DNA from: JBEKZQ01 sp049509675
GTDB lineage: Bacteria; Planctomycetota; Planctomycetia; Pirellulales; Thermoguttaceae
Length of the DNA: 12,646 nt
Direction: 5' to 3'
NCBI GenBank assembly: GCA_049509675.1
Contig: JBEKZQ010000163.1
Coordinates: 1-12,646, forward strand
The first letter of the stretch is position 1, and each line of letters opens with the position of its first letter. The translations under genes were made by a program, and so were the position numbers. A model generated the notes under the pieces. The model made no database searches, had not been told where the DNA came from, and was given only the letters and a program-made list of their open reading frames with translations. This document shows positions 1 to 6,063 of the stretch, piece after piece.

Positions 1-893
1 GCTATGCTTCCGGCACGCCGGCCACGGACGGCAAGCGGGTCTTCGTCAACTTCCGCGTCGGCGATGACATCGTGGTGGCCGCGCACAACCTGGACGGCGG
101 GAAACAGCTTTGGCTGGTCCGGCCAGGCACACACGTCGGCGAGTGGGGATTCAGCAACGAACCCGTGCTGTTCAAAGACAAGGTCGTCGTGGACGGCGAC
201 AGCAAAGGTAATTCCTTCCTGATCGCCTTGAGCCGTGACGACGGACGGACGTTATGGCGGGTCAACCGCACCCATCGCGGGATCAGCTACAGCGCTCCGC
301 TGATCCGCGAGATGGCCGGTCGCCTCCAGTTGATCCAGTGCGGCGGCCGTTGCGTGACCAGTTTTGATCCGGACACAGGCAAGCCGCTGTGGACGGTGGA
401 CGGTCCCTCGGAGGAATTTGTCGCCACGCCGTTCTATGACGAGAAGACCCGGCTGGTCTTTGTCAGCAGCAGTTGGCCTGATCGCCATTTGCTGGCCATT
501 AGGCCGGACGGCCGCGGCAATGTCAGTCAGACGCACATCGCCTGGCGCGACCAGAAGGGAGCGCCCTGCATTCCGTCGTTTATTGTCGTCGATGGTCTCC
601 TGCTCAGCGTCAACGATGTGGGCGCAGTGTTCTGCCGTGAAGCGTCGACCGGCAAGGTCATCTGGCAGGAGAGGCTCGGCCGGCACCATGCCTCCCCGGT
701 CCTGGTGGGCGGATTAGTCTTCTTCATTAACGACAAGGGCGAGGTCAATGTGATCAGGCCCGGCACAAAGTTCGACCGCGTTGCGAAGTATGAGTTGGGC
801 GAGCCATGCTATGCCTCACCTGCGATCAGCGACGGCCAAGTCTTCCTGCGCGGCTTCAAGCACCTTCTCTGCATCGGAAAGCCGGTTCAGTAG
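1..893 (+). CDS. PQQ-like beta-propeller repeat protein (BamB-like), 5'-partial
   Basis: The reading frame is open from the left edge (first full codon at position 3) to a TAG at 891-893, so only the last 296 or so residues are present. The sequence shows the recurring propeller signature of an acidic-glycine turn followed by a tryptophan strand: DGGKQLW, DDGRTLW, DTGKPLW and STGKVIW. Each is followed by strands such as ASPVLVGGLVFFIND and the terminal YASPAISDGQVFLRG. This is the PQQ_2/BamB-like fold that planctomycetes encode in large numbers, usually as exported proteins. The family includes quinoproteins, but these BamB-like members normally lack PQQ-binding residues and act as scaffolds or have unknown roles. 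The N-terminus and any signal peptide lie outside the window. No neighbour on the same strand forms an obvious operon with it. The fold call is firm; the function is unknown. Confidence 0.9.
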   Translation, partial: YASGTPATDGKRVFVNFRVGDDIVVAAHNLDGGKQLWLVRPGTHVGEWGFSNEPVLFKDKVVVDGDSKGNSFLIALSRDDGRTLWRVNRTHRGISYSAPLIREMAGRLQLIQCGGRCVTSFDPDTGKPLWTVDGPSEEFVATPFYDEKTRLVFVSSSWPDRHLLAIRPDGRGNVSQTHIAWRDQKGAPCIPSFIVVDGLLLSVNDVGAVFCREASTGKVIWQERLGRHHASPVLVGGLVFFINDKGEVNVIRPGTKFDRVAKYELGEPCYASPAISDGQVFLRGFKHLLCIGKPVQ

Positions 894-1062
894 GCTTTTC
901 GGGCGAAACAGCACCTTTGTCAATCAATGTTACCAAACGATAGAAAAAAGCGGGGGCGGCCAGCGGGAAAGTAGTTCTGCGCGTAGAAAACTCAACTCAT
1001 ACGTTTTCTGAAACGCGTCAAGGCACCACCGATTCCTCGGAGCAACGGCAGCCCAGCTAACG

Positions 1063-1087
1063 TGCGTCGGCCACATCGACCGACGCA
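1063..1087. repeat. GC-rich hairpin, 8-bp perfect stem
   Basis: TGCGTCGG (1063-1070) and CCGACGCA (1080-1087) are perfectly complementary around a 9-nt loop. The hairpin lies about 170 bp past the stop of the PQQ-propeller gene. It could slow or stop transcription, but there is no following T-run on either strand, so a terminator role is only a possibility. Confidence 0.4.
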
Positions 1088-1294
1088 TCGAAACGGTACA
1101 GCCGGGGTTAACTCAGAAGATGTTCCTTTTCTGGTGTTTTGCCGATCGTTCACGGCGGCGGCTGGTCACGTGTCTGGCGCCGGAATAGCTGGCGGCGTTC
1201 GTCGTCTGCACCTCCGGCTCGCCCCACAAGCTGTCAATCGGCGCTTCAAGTGCAGCCGCGCATCGGCGCTGGGCGTAACCGACTCTCCGGCGGC

Positions 1295-1341
1295 TTTTTG
1301 TGTCAAGTTGGGTAAGGTGCTGGAATTGAGCTACACAAAAA
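1295..1341. repeat. 9-bp inverted repeat upstream of the transposase fragment
   Basis: TTTTTGTGT (1295-1303) and ACACAAAAA (1333-1341) form a perfect 9-bp inverted repeat with a 29-nt spacer, ending about 60 bp before the transposase start codon. It may belong to the subterminal or regulatory region of the decayed insertion sequence. I could not identify the true element end, and no matching right end is visible. Confidence 0.35.
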
Positions 1342-1402
1342 ACGGCCCCTTTGTCATGCTAGGCTTGGTTCATCTCAATAACCCTGGCATGGAGGCCGCA
1401 CA

Positions 1403-1693
1403 ATGAGCATGATCAATTCCCAGCAAACAATCAAGGGCAAATCGTTGGTCGAACTGGCGGAACAACTGGAAGCAGAGATTCGAGGAGCAGCACGGGAAGG
1501 GAAGTCGTTGTAGGCGGTGGAGAAAGATACCTTCGGACGCGTACTGCAAATCGGGCACGCTGCGATCCAACAACTCCTCGCGCTCCAAGGGGATGGAGAT
1601 CTCGGCGAGAGCGTGGCCACCGCAGAGGGCCGGCGCCTGAAACGCAGCGAGGAACCGGCGGAGCGCCTCTTGCGGGCGGTGTTCGGCGAACAT
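1403..1693 (+). pseudogene. ISKra4-family transposase, N-terminal fragment with in-frame amber stop
   Basis: Translation from the ATG at 1403 gives 36 residues (MSMINSQQTIKGKSLVELAE...) ending at TAG 1511-1513. The same frame then continues without another stop. The continuation includes LLALQGDGDLGES, EGRRLKRSEEP and AVFGEH, the pattern seen near the N-terminus of ISKra4-type transposases (a Q-G-D-G-D-x-G-E-like block, then a short basic stretch, then V-F-G). After about position 1693 the similarity ends, and roughly the last three quarters of a normal transposase, including the catalytic domain, is absent. With the internal stop and the missing catalytic part this is a dead remnant. The family call rests on recalled motifs; the right breakpoint is approximate. 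Confidence 0.65.
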
Positions 1694-1966
1694 ATCCTCG
1701 ACATTCTTGAGCACATCGGGCTGCAACACCGAAAGTGGCTCGTGTCCCTTTGGAAGGAGTACCGGCTCATTCAAGAGCCTATTCTCGATAACAACGGTCG
1801 AGTCATCGCCGAGCCGCTGTTCTGGTTCATGAGGGATGGGAAGCGGTTTGCGTGCTTCCCGCCCGACTCGGTCCCCGAAGTAGAGAAACTGAACCAGTAT
1901 GGCATCATTCTCTGCGAAATTGGAAAACCGCTGGAATCACCCGAGCAGCCAAGTCTATTTCAGTGA
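1517..1966 (+). CDS. Chimeric open frame: transposase remnant fused to an unrecognised C-terminal segment
   Basis: After the amber codon at 1511 the frame stays open to TGA at 1964-1966. The first 60 or so codons are transposase remnant. The last 90 or so residues read as an ordinary soluble protein (HRKWLVSLWKEYRLIQEP, then RVIAEPLFWFMRDGKRFAC, ending SPEQPSLFQ), but I do not recognise the family. The stop lies only 5 nt before the ATG of the next gene at 1972, so the two could be translationally coupled, or both could be relics of one inserted segment. No start codon with a good Shine-Dalgarno sequence was found for the C-terminal part on its own, so expression is uncertain. Confidence 0.4.
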   Translation: MEKDTFGRVLQIGHAAIQQLLALQGDGDLGESVATAEGRRLKRSEEPAERLLRAVFGEHILDILEHIGLQHRKWLVSLWKEYRLIQEPILDNNGRVIAEPLFWFMRDGKRFACFPPDSVPEVEKLNQYGIILCEIGKPLESPEQPSLFQ

Positions 1967-1971
1967 CCGAC

Positions 1972-2490
1972 ATGGCCAATTTCGACCTTGTACTGCCTTA
2001 CGACGAAAGAATGGAAGTATGGTTGCGGGAAAGGCGATATCCCTTTCCCAGGGCCACTCCACACAACCGAATCCCGACCAAGCAGGAGATCATCGATGCC
2101 ATAGAGAGTACGGGGACGCACGAAGTGGAATGCGCCGGGGAAAGGGACTTTTTCGCCGTCAGGAAAGGAGCGGTGGGCCGGGGATACGAGATAAGGATCG
2201 GATGCTCGAATTGGAAACGGCTTGGTGCGTCGGCGACGGATTCGTTCACCATGCACGGCGGCTTCTTCAAGACTGAACTGGTCGTCCTCGAAATTCTGCC
2301 GCACAAGTGCGGGCAGTTGCTTCTGTATCCCGACACGGGCTCTCCAGCGGTCATCATTCAGCCGGGCATGGATGTCGAACGCACCGACAGAATATGGCAT
2401 GAAGCCCATCAGGAGGATGACTCGTGGACGTACTTCTATGAGAACATGGGCTATCCGCCCTCCCACTCGTCAAAAAACCGGCGCAGGTAA
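1972..2490 (+). CDS. Hypothetical protein, 172 aa
   Basis: The ATG at 1972 opens a 172-residue frame beginning MANFDLVLPYDERMEVW. The frame stays open upstream to about 1852, but the ATG is preferred because it follows the preceding stop by 5 nt and the protein reads naturally from there. No strong Shine-Dalgarno sequence precedes it. The sequence is soluble, mixed alpha/beta in character, with no signal peptide or membrane segment. Notable blocks are RIPTKQEIIDAIE near residue 40, YEIRIGCSNW in the middle and LLLYPDTGSPAVIIQPGMD near residue 125. I do not recognise the family. The last dozen codons (PPSHSSKNRRR) overlap the 3' end of the convergent HD-domain gene by 40 bp and look like read-through into its antisense, so the native C-terminus may be shortened or replaced. 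Confidence 0.6.
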   Translation: MANFDLVLPYDERMEVWLRERRYPFPRATPHNRIPTKQEIIDAIESTGTHEVECAGERDFFAVRKGAVGRGYEIRIGCSNWKRLGASATDSFTMHGGFFKTELVVLEILPHKCGQLLLYPDTGSPAVIIQPGMDVERTDRIWHEAHQEDDSWTYFYENMGYPPSHSSKNRRR

Positions 2491-3098
2491 TTCTCCATGA
2501 CTCGGTGGCGTTCTTCGGCCATCGCTCTGCCGGTTGCCGTGTTCATGCGGTCCCTCAGCAACAGCAGCTTCTCGTGGAAATGGTTGATGGTCGTGCTGCC
2601 TTTCAGGTACGCCTCGGCGGTGCGATGTTCGGTGGGTGTGGCGGCTGGATCATGGATCGCCTGTCCCTTGGCTCCCCCGTAAGCGAAGGCTCGGGCGATG
2701 CCGATGGCCCCCATCGCATCCAGGCGGTCGGCATCCTGCACCACTTTTCCTTCCAATGATAGCGGCGGCTGCTCAACCGCCGCCCCCTTGAACGAAATGT
2801 TGGCGATGATCTGGCAGACATGACCGACAATGCCGGGGTCCAGGTGCAGGGAATCCAGCCATTCTTTCGCCCTGGTTGGGCCGACCGACATGTCGCCGTC
2901 GTGGAGTTTCCAGTCGGCAATGTCGTGAAGCAGGGCAGCCAGTTCCACGACCAAGAGATCGGCATTTTCGGCCCGGCCAATCCGCTTTGCCATCTTCCAG
3001 ACCCGGTAAACGTGCCACCAGTCATGGCCCGTGCCATCGCCCGAGAGGACGGCCTGGACGTGGTTGGCGGTGCGGTCAATGAGATCGGGTCGGGACAT
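2451..3098 (-). CDS. HD-domain phosphohydrolase, YpgQ/YedJ-like
   Basis: This 215-residue protein has the HD-superfamily metal-binding pattern. GHDWWHVYRV has the first histidine (H29), LLHDIAD carries the HD pair (H58-D59), and VQDADRLDAMGAIGIAR around residues 120-135 supplies the last aspartate (D122 or D124). This arrangement and length fit the YpgQ/YedJ group; Bacillus YpgQ hydrolyses nucleoside triphosphates to monophosphate and pyrophosphate. The protein is cytoplasmic, with no signal peptide. The ATG at 3098 lies 19 nt after the stop of the GH99-like/DUF1080 gene, so it is probably the last gene of that operon, although its own Shine-Dalgarno sequence is weak. The C-terminus (NYLRRFFDEWEGG) looks complete. 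A link to sugar metabolism is suggested by position only. Family call good, substrate unknown. Confidence 0.88.
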   Translation of the reverse strand: MSRPDLIDRTANHVQAVLSGDGTGHDWWHVYRVWKMAKRIGRAENADLLVVELAALLHDIADWKLHDGDMSVGPTRAKEWLDSLHLDPGIVGHVCQIIANISFKGAAVEQPPLSLEGKVVQDADRLDAMGAIGIARAFAYGGAKGQAIHDPAATPTEHRTAEAYLKGSTTINHFHEKLLLLRDRMNTATGRAMAEERHRVMENYLRRFFDEWEGG

Positions 3099-3117
3099 TG
3101 TTGCTCAGCCAAATTGC

Positions 3118-4836
3118 CTAGAGTTCCTTGATCCAGATGTCCTTGAAACGGAGCTTCACCTCGTCGTGCTGATGAATCTGCAAGCCGATCACGCCTCGGG
3201 TGCCGACGCCGTTCTGCCTGTGAGGCTGATCGTCCAGGACGCCGGAACCGTCGTAGTCCACCACGGTCACCCCATTGAGCACCGACTTGATCCTCATCCC
3301 TTTGGCGGTGATTTCCATGTCGTTCCAGCCGTCGCCTTGGTCGGCGTAGAAGAACTTCAGACCTGGGATCGGCTCGTTGGAGAGCCAGCGGTGTTCGCCC
3401 GGACCTTCATTCCAGAGCTTGCCCGTGGTCCCCCTGGGATTCGGAGGATCGATGTCGATCTGGGGGCCTTCCATCCATCCCGTTGTGGCGATGTAGCGGC
3501 TGCGGATCTGGACGCCGCTGTTGCCCTTCGGCCCTCGCTCGCATTGGAAACGCAGCCGCAGTACGAAATCGCCGTATTCCTTGTTAGTCGTGAGCCAGAT
3601 GTAGAACTGCTCCTTATGGCCCACAGTGTTCGCCAGGATCGTGCCCCGGTCGATAGTCCAAGCCTTTGCGCCCAACTCTCGGTCTTTATCCGAACAGCAG
3701 ATGGTCCACCCATCAAGCGTCTTGCCGTCGAACAACGAAACGAACCCGGCTTCGCAGGCCGATGGCATAACCGCCCGCTGAATAGCCTTCAGGTATTCCG
3801 TGCCGTCTTTGGCGGTCGGGGTCAAGTATCCACCTTCGCCGTTCTCGTTCCATGCGTAGATCAGCAGGAGCCGCTGCGGTGTGGCCTTGTCAGGATGCTT
3901 GTCGAGCCACCGGACTCCCACGCTCATGAATTCCTCGACCAGCTTTGGCGTGCGGTCGGGATACCAGACCGACATTTTCTCAGGCGGCAACTGGCCCTGT
4001 TCCCAAGGCCGACGATCCCATCCGGCCGTAATGATCGGAACACAAGGGAGCGGCGAGGTTTCGGCCATTTGCTCGAAAATGCGACCGCTGTCCTCAATCA
4101 GCTTTCGGAACGGCCGGCTGCCGCCGCCGTTCATCCAACCGCCATTGTAGTTGTAGCCGGTCAAGATGGTGTAGCCCGAGCGAGCTAAGTCGGCTAGATG
4201 CTGCCCAGGTCCGGTACAGGCAGCGATGGACACGCCCGGCAACCCCGCCTTTTTTCCCTTGGCTCGTAACGAGTCGAGTGCCTTGCGGACCCCCTCCACG
4301 CCGCCGAAGGCTTTCTGCAATTCACCGGGCGAGAAGAAAATCAAGAACGGCTGGCCGTCCAATCTAAGATGGGTGGGCCTCTGGAATAATTCAATCCATT
4401 TATCGCAGCAGGCGTCCCAATCCTTCGGCCCGATGCGGAAGCCTTCGTGGTTCGCCACCAAGAGGCAGAACTTTAATCGCTGACAATTGGCGGCCTTCAA
4501 GTACAGCCCCAGGGCGTTGTTGAGCGGCGTGGTTTTGATCTCGCCCTCCGGGTAATACCAGTCGAAGGCCCAGAAGGCGATGTCGTGGTCGGCACAGCAG
4601 TCGATCTGCTTCTGCATGATTTCCACGGTATCGGCCTTCCAGCCCCAGATCGGCTTCCGGTCGGAAAACTCGGTCTTCAGCAGCTTGGTGAGATGCATTT
4701 CATCGGTCTTGCCGCTCCAGCCGTCGAAGTAGTAGGCCCCGACCATTGCCTGTGGCTTGGTCTCTTGGGCATGGGCCTTCAGCGGAATGAGGACAGCAAG
4801 GCATGCAAGAGCAATCGACCAGACCAGCTTCTTCAC
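3118..4836 (-). CDS. Secreted GH99/WbsX-like domain fused to DUF1080 (3-keto-disaccharide hydrolase) domain
   Basis: I place the start at GTG 4836: it has GAGGAG 8 nt upstream and opens directly into a signal peptide (KKLVWSIALACLAVLIPLKAHA, likely cut after residue 23 or so), giving 572 residues. The frame stays open further upstream, but that part overlaps the preceding gene. Residues 30-355 resemble the GH99-like/WbsX fold (VGAYYFDGWSG, FWAFDWYYPEGE, GQPFLIFFSP, and YAWNENGEGGYLTP at 327-340, matching the family's N-E-x-x-E-G motif). Residues 364-572 are a DUF1080 domain (FVSLFDGKTLDGW, GNSGVQIRSR, GWNDMEITAKG, GVIGLQIHQH). The DUF1080 family includes enzymes acting on 3-keto-glycosides. 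The gene starts 17 nt after the aldo/keto reductase stop and precedes the HD gene by 19 nt. Likely role: periplasmic attack on oxidised glycans; the substrate is unknown. Confidence 0.88.
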   Translation of the reverse strand: MKKLVWSIALACLAVLIPLKAHAQETKPQAMVGAYYFDGWSGKTDEMHLTKLLKTEFSDRKPIWGWKADTVEIMQKQIDCCADHDIAFWAFDWYYPEGEIKTTPLNNALGLYLKAANCQRLKFCLLVANHEGFRIGPKDWDACCDKWIELFQRPTHLRLDGQPFLIFFSPGELQKAFGGVEGVRKALDSLRAKGKKAGLPGVSIAACTGPGQHLADLARSGYTILTGYNYNGGWMNGGGSRPFRKLIEDSGRIFEQMAETSPLPCVPIITAGWDRRPWEQGQLPPEKMSVWYPDRTPKLVEEFMSVGVRWLDKHPDKATPQRLLLIYAWNENGEGGYLTPTAKDGTEYLKAIQRAVMPSACEAGFVSLFDGKTLDGWTICCSDKDRELGAKAWTIDRGTILANTVGHKEQFYIWLTTNKEYGDFVLRLRFQCERGPKGNSGVQIRSRYIATTGWMEGPQIDIDPPNPRGTTGKLWNEGPGEHRWLSNEPIPGLKFFYADQGDGWNDMEITAKGMRIKSVLNGVTVVDYDGSGVLDDQPHRQNGVGTRGVIGLQIHQHDEVKLRFKDIWIKEL

Positions 4837-4844
4837 GATGGATG

Positions 4845-4853
4845 CTCCTCTGG
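4845..4853 (-). promoter_or_regulatory. Ribosome-binding site that fixes the GTG start of the GH99-like/DUF1080 gene
   Basis: The minus strand reads CCAGAGGAG followed by 8 nt and then GTG at 4836. This decides the start in favour of the GTG over upstream in-frame codons. The same 9-mer at the same spacing precedes two other genes in the window. Confidence 0.7.
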
Positions 4854-5810
4854 TTACGGAAAAATCGGCTCGGACTTCTTGGCGATCTTCTCGATGATCT
4901 TTCGCTCGTCGTCGTTCAACGGCACAAGTGCCCCAGCCTGGGCCAGATCCAGCGCCATCTTGAACAACTCCCAATGACCGGGCGGGAACATGGCCGTCAC
5001 CGGCAAGTGCAGGGTGAACCGCAGACCCAAGGCCGCCGTGTCGATCTCATCAAACGGTTCGTAGAACGTCTTCGTCCACTGCCGTTCTGAATCCTTCGGC
5101 CACAGTTGGTGGGCCATCGCCTTCAGAGCCAGAATGCCCATCCCGGCCGCTTTCGCCCGCTTGTACACTGAGGGGCCGAACTTAGCCTTGATCCAAATCG
5201 GGAAGCTTAACGGAAAAAGGATGGAATCGAAGTCGAAGCGATCCATCGCCGCATGGGCCGCTTCCTCGCTGTGTGCAGAGAAGCCGATGTAGCGAATCTT
5301 GCCGTCCTCCTTGGCTTTCAGGATCGTTTCCATCGCACCGCCAGGGCCGAAAGCCTGCTCAACCTCATCCACGTCAGTCAGGGCGTGAAGTTGATACAGG
5401 TCGAAGTAGTCGGTCTTCAGCAACTTGAGGGACTGCTTAAGTTCCTGCGCCGACCCGACAGCATCCCGTTCCAGGGTCTTGCAGGCCAGAAAGCATTTCT
5501 GGCGATAGGGTCTCAGCGCCGGGCCGAGTCGCTGCTGGGCATTGCCATAATATGGAGCCACGTCGAAGTAGTTCACCCCTCGATCCACGGCCTCGGCAAC
5601 GAAGTCGACTGCTTCTCTGGGCGTCACGTTCTTTACGACCATGCCGCCAAAACCGATGATCGAGAGTTTTTCCTTGGTGCGCCCATACTGCCGTTTCGGA
5701 AGTGGCCTCCGAGCGGTTTTCCCTGCCGCCAGTTTCTCCTTGGCGGCGAGATAGGTGGGATCGAGTGCGGACAAAGCACCGGCAGTCCCTAGAAAACCAC
5801 GGCGTCTCAT
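4854..5810 (-). CDS. Aldo/keto reductase with Tat-like N-terminus
   Basis: The 318-residue protein starts at ATG 5810, chosen because CCAGAGGAG lies 8 nt upstream and because MRRRGFLGTAGAL is a twin-arginine-type leader; an in-frame codon 27 nt further upstream has no such support. The aldo/keto reductase tetrad is visible: D83 and Y88 in YFDVAPYYG, K111 in LACKTLERD, and H142 in LYQLHAL. IRYIGFSAHS near residue 175 is also typical. The enzyme should use NAD(P)H to interconvert a carbonyl and an alcohol, with a sugar or keto-sugar as a plausible substrate. The Tat leader has a short hydrophobic stretch and no obvious cleavage site, so export is likely but not certain. It is the first gene of a tight operon (17 nt to the next gene), with a 10-bp inverted repeat upstream. 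Confidence 0.9.
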   Translation of the reverse strand: MRRRGFLGTAGALSALDPTYLAAKEKLAAGKTARRPLPKRQYGRTKEKLSIIGFGGMVVKNVTPREAVDFVAEAVDRGVNYFDVAPYYGNAQQRLGPALRPYRQKCFLACKTLERDAVGSAQELKQSLKLLKTDYFDLYQLHALTDVDEVEQAFGPGGAMETILKAKEDGKIRYIGFSAHSEEAAHAAMDRFDFDSILFPLSFPIWIKAKFGPSVYKRAKAAGMGILALKAMAHQLWPKDSERQWTKTFYEPFDEIDTAALGLRFTLHLPVTAMFPPGHWELFKMALDLAQAGALVPLNDDERKIIEKIAKKSEPIFP

Positions 5811-5818
5811 GGGCGAGT

Positions 5819-5827
5819 CTCCTCTGG
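5819..5827 (-). promoter_or_regulatory. Ribosome-binding site that fixes the start of the aldo/keto reductase
   Basis: CCAGAGGAG on the minus strand, 8 nt before ATG 5810. It favours this start, which opens directly with the twin-arginine motif, over the in-frame codon at 5837. Confidence 0.7.
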
Positions 5828-5835
5828 ATACGGCC

Positions 5836-5868
5836 ATTCTACCAGGACCAAGCCAAATCTGGTAGAAT
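5836..5868 (-). promoter_or_regulatory. Perfect 10-bp inverted repeat, possible operator over the -10 box of the three-gene operon
   Basis: ATTCTACCAG (5836-5845) and CTGGTAGAAT (5859-5868) form a perfect 10-bp inverted repeat with a 13-nt spacer, so equivalent positions are 23 bp apart, about two helical turns. The arm nearer the gene contains TAGAAT on the minus strand (5836-5841), a good -10 match that would place transcription start about 10 nt before the ribosome-binding site of the aldo/keto reductase. No convincing -35 box is seen. A dimeric repressor or activator site is the simplest reading; an RNA hairpin is the alternative. Confidence 0.5.
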
Positions 5869-6044
5869 TCTCCTTCAAGAGCAACAAGACGTAGGCGAAC
5901 AGTTCCGATCAGGTTGGGGTGCGAGATGCCGGGGAACCTACTGTCATGGAAAGAAAATAGTGTAATAGAATGAAAATGAGAAGGCCGTGCATTGTCTGGT
6001 GGAAGGATTGAGGTGGCTTGGAAGCCAACTTCACAAACCAGCGA

Positions 6045-6063
6045 GCCGTCACGAAGTGACGGC
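6045..6063. repeat. 8-bp perfect hairpin flanked by GCGAGCC direct repeats
   Basis: GCCGTCAC (6045-6052), loop GAA, GTGACGGC (6056-6063). The heptamer GCGAGCC occurs on both edges (6041-6047 and 6062-6068). The hairpin coincides with the end of the probable gene remnant on the minus strand, so it could be that gene's terminator stem, although no T-run follows. It could also be one copy of a dispersed intergenic palindrome. Confidence 0.45.

Larger units (their letters stand above)
894..1402. other. Gene-poor spacer with short inverted repeats
   Basis: I see no convincing gene in these 509 bases. A 114-codon open frame at 1062-1406 (+) has no recognisable motif, no good ribosome-binding site and a composition typical of chance translation. 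Three inverted repeats are present: AGAAAAC/GTTTTCT (985-991 and 1003-1009), TGCGTCGG/CCGACGCA (1063-1070 and 1080-1087), and TTTTTGTGT/ACACAAAAA (1295-1303 and 1333-1341). The last lies about 60 bp before the transposase fragment. No T-tract follows the GC-rich hairpin, so it is not a standard intrinsic terminator for the upstream gene. Confidence 0.5.

Noticed and set aside
985..1009. AGAAAAC/GTTTTCT hairpin as terminator of the PQQ-propeller gene
   Set aside because: The stem is AT-rich and weak with an 11-nt loop, and no T-tract follows; kept only as part of the spacer description.
1062..1406. Plus-strand open frame of 114 codons before the transposase fragment
   Set aside because: No motif, no ribosome-binding site and chance-like composition; it crosses two inverted repeats, which is unusual for coding sequence.
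3031..4188. Long plus-strand open frame of 385 codons
   Set aside because: It is fully antisense to the GH99-like/DUF1080 gene, has no recognisable motif and no ribosome-binding site; GC-rich coding DNA often leaves such frames open.
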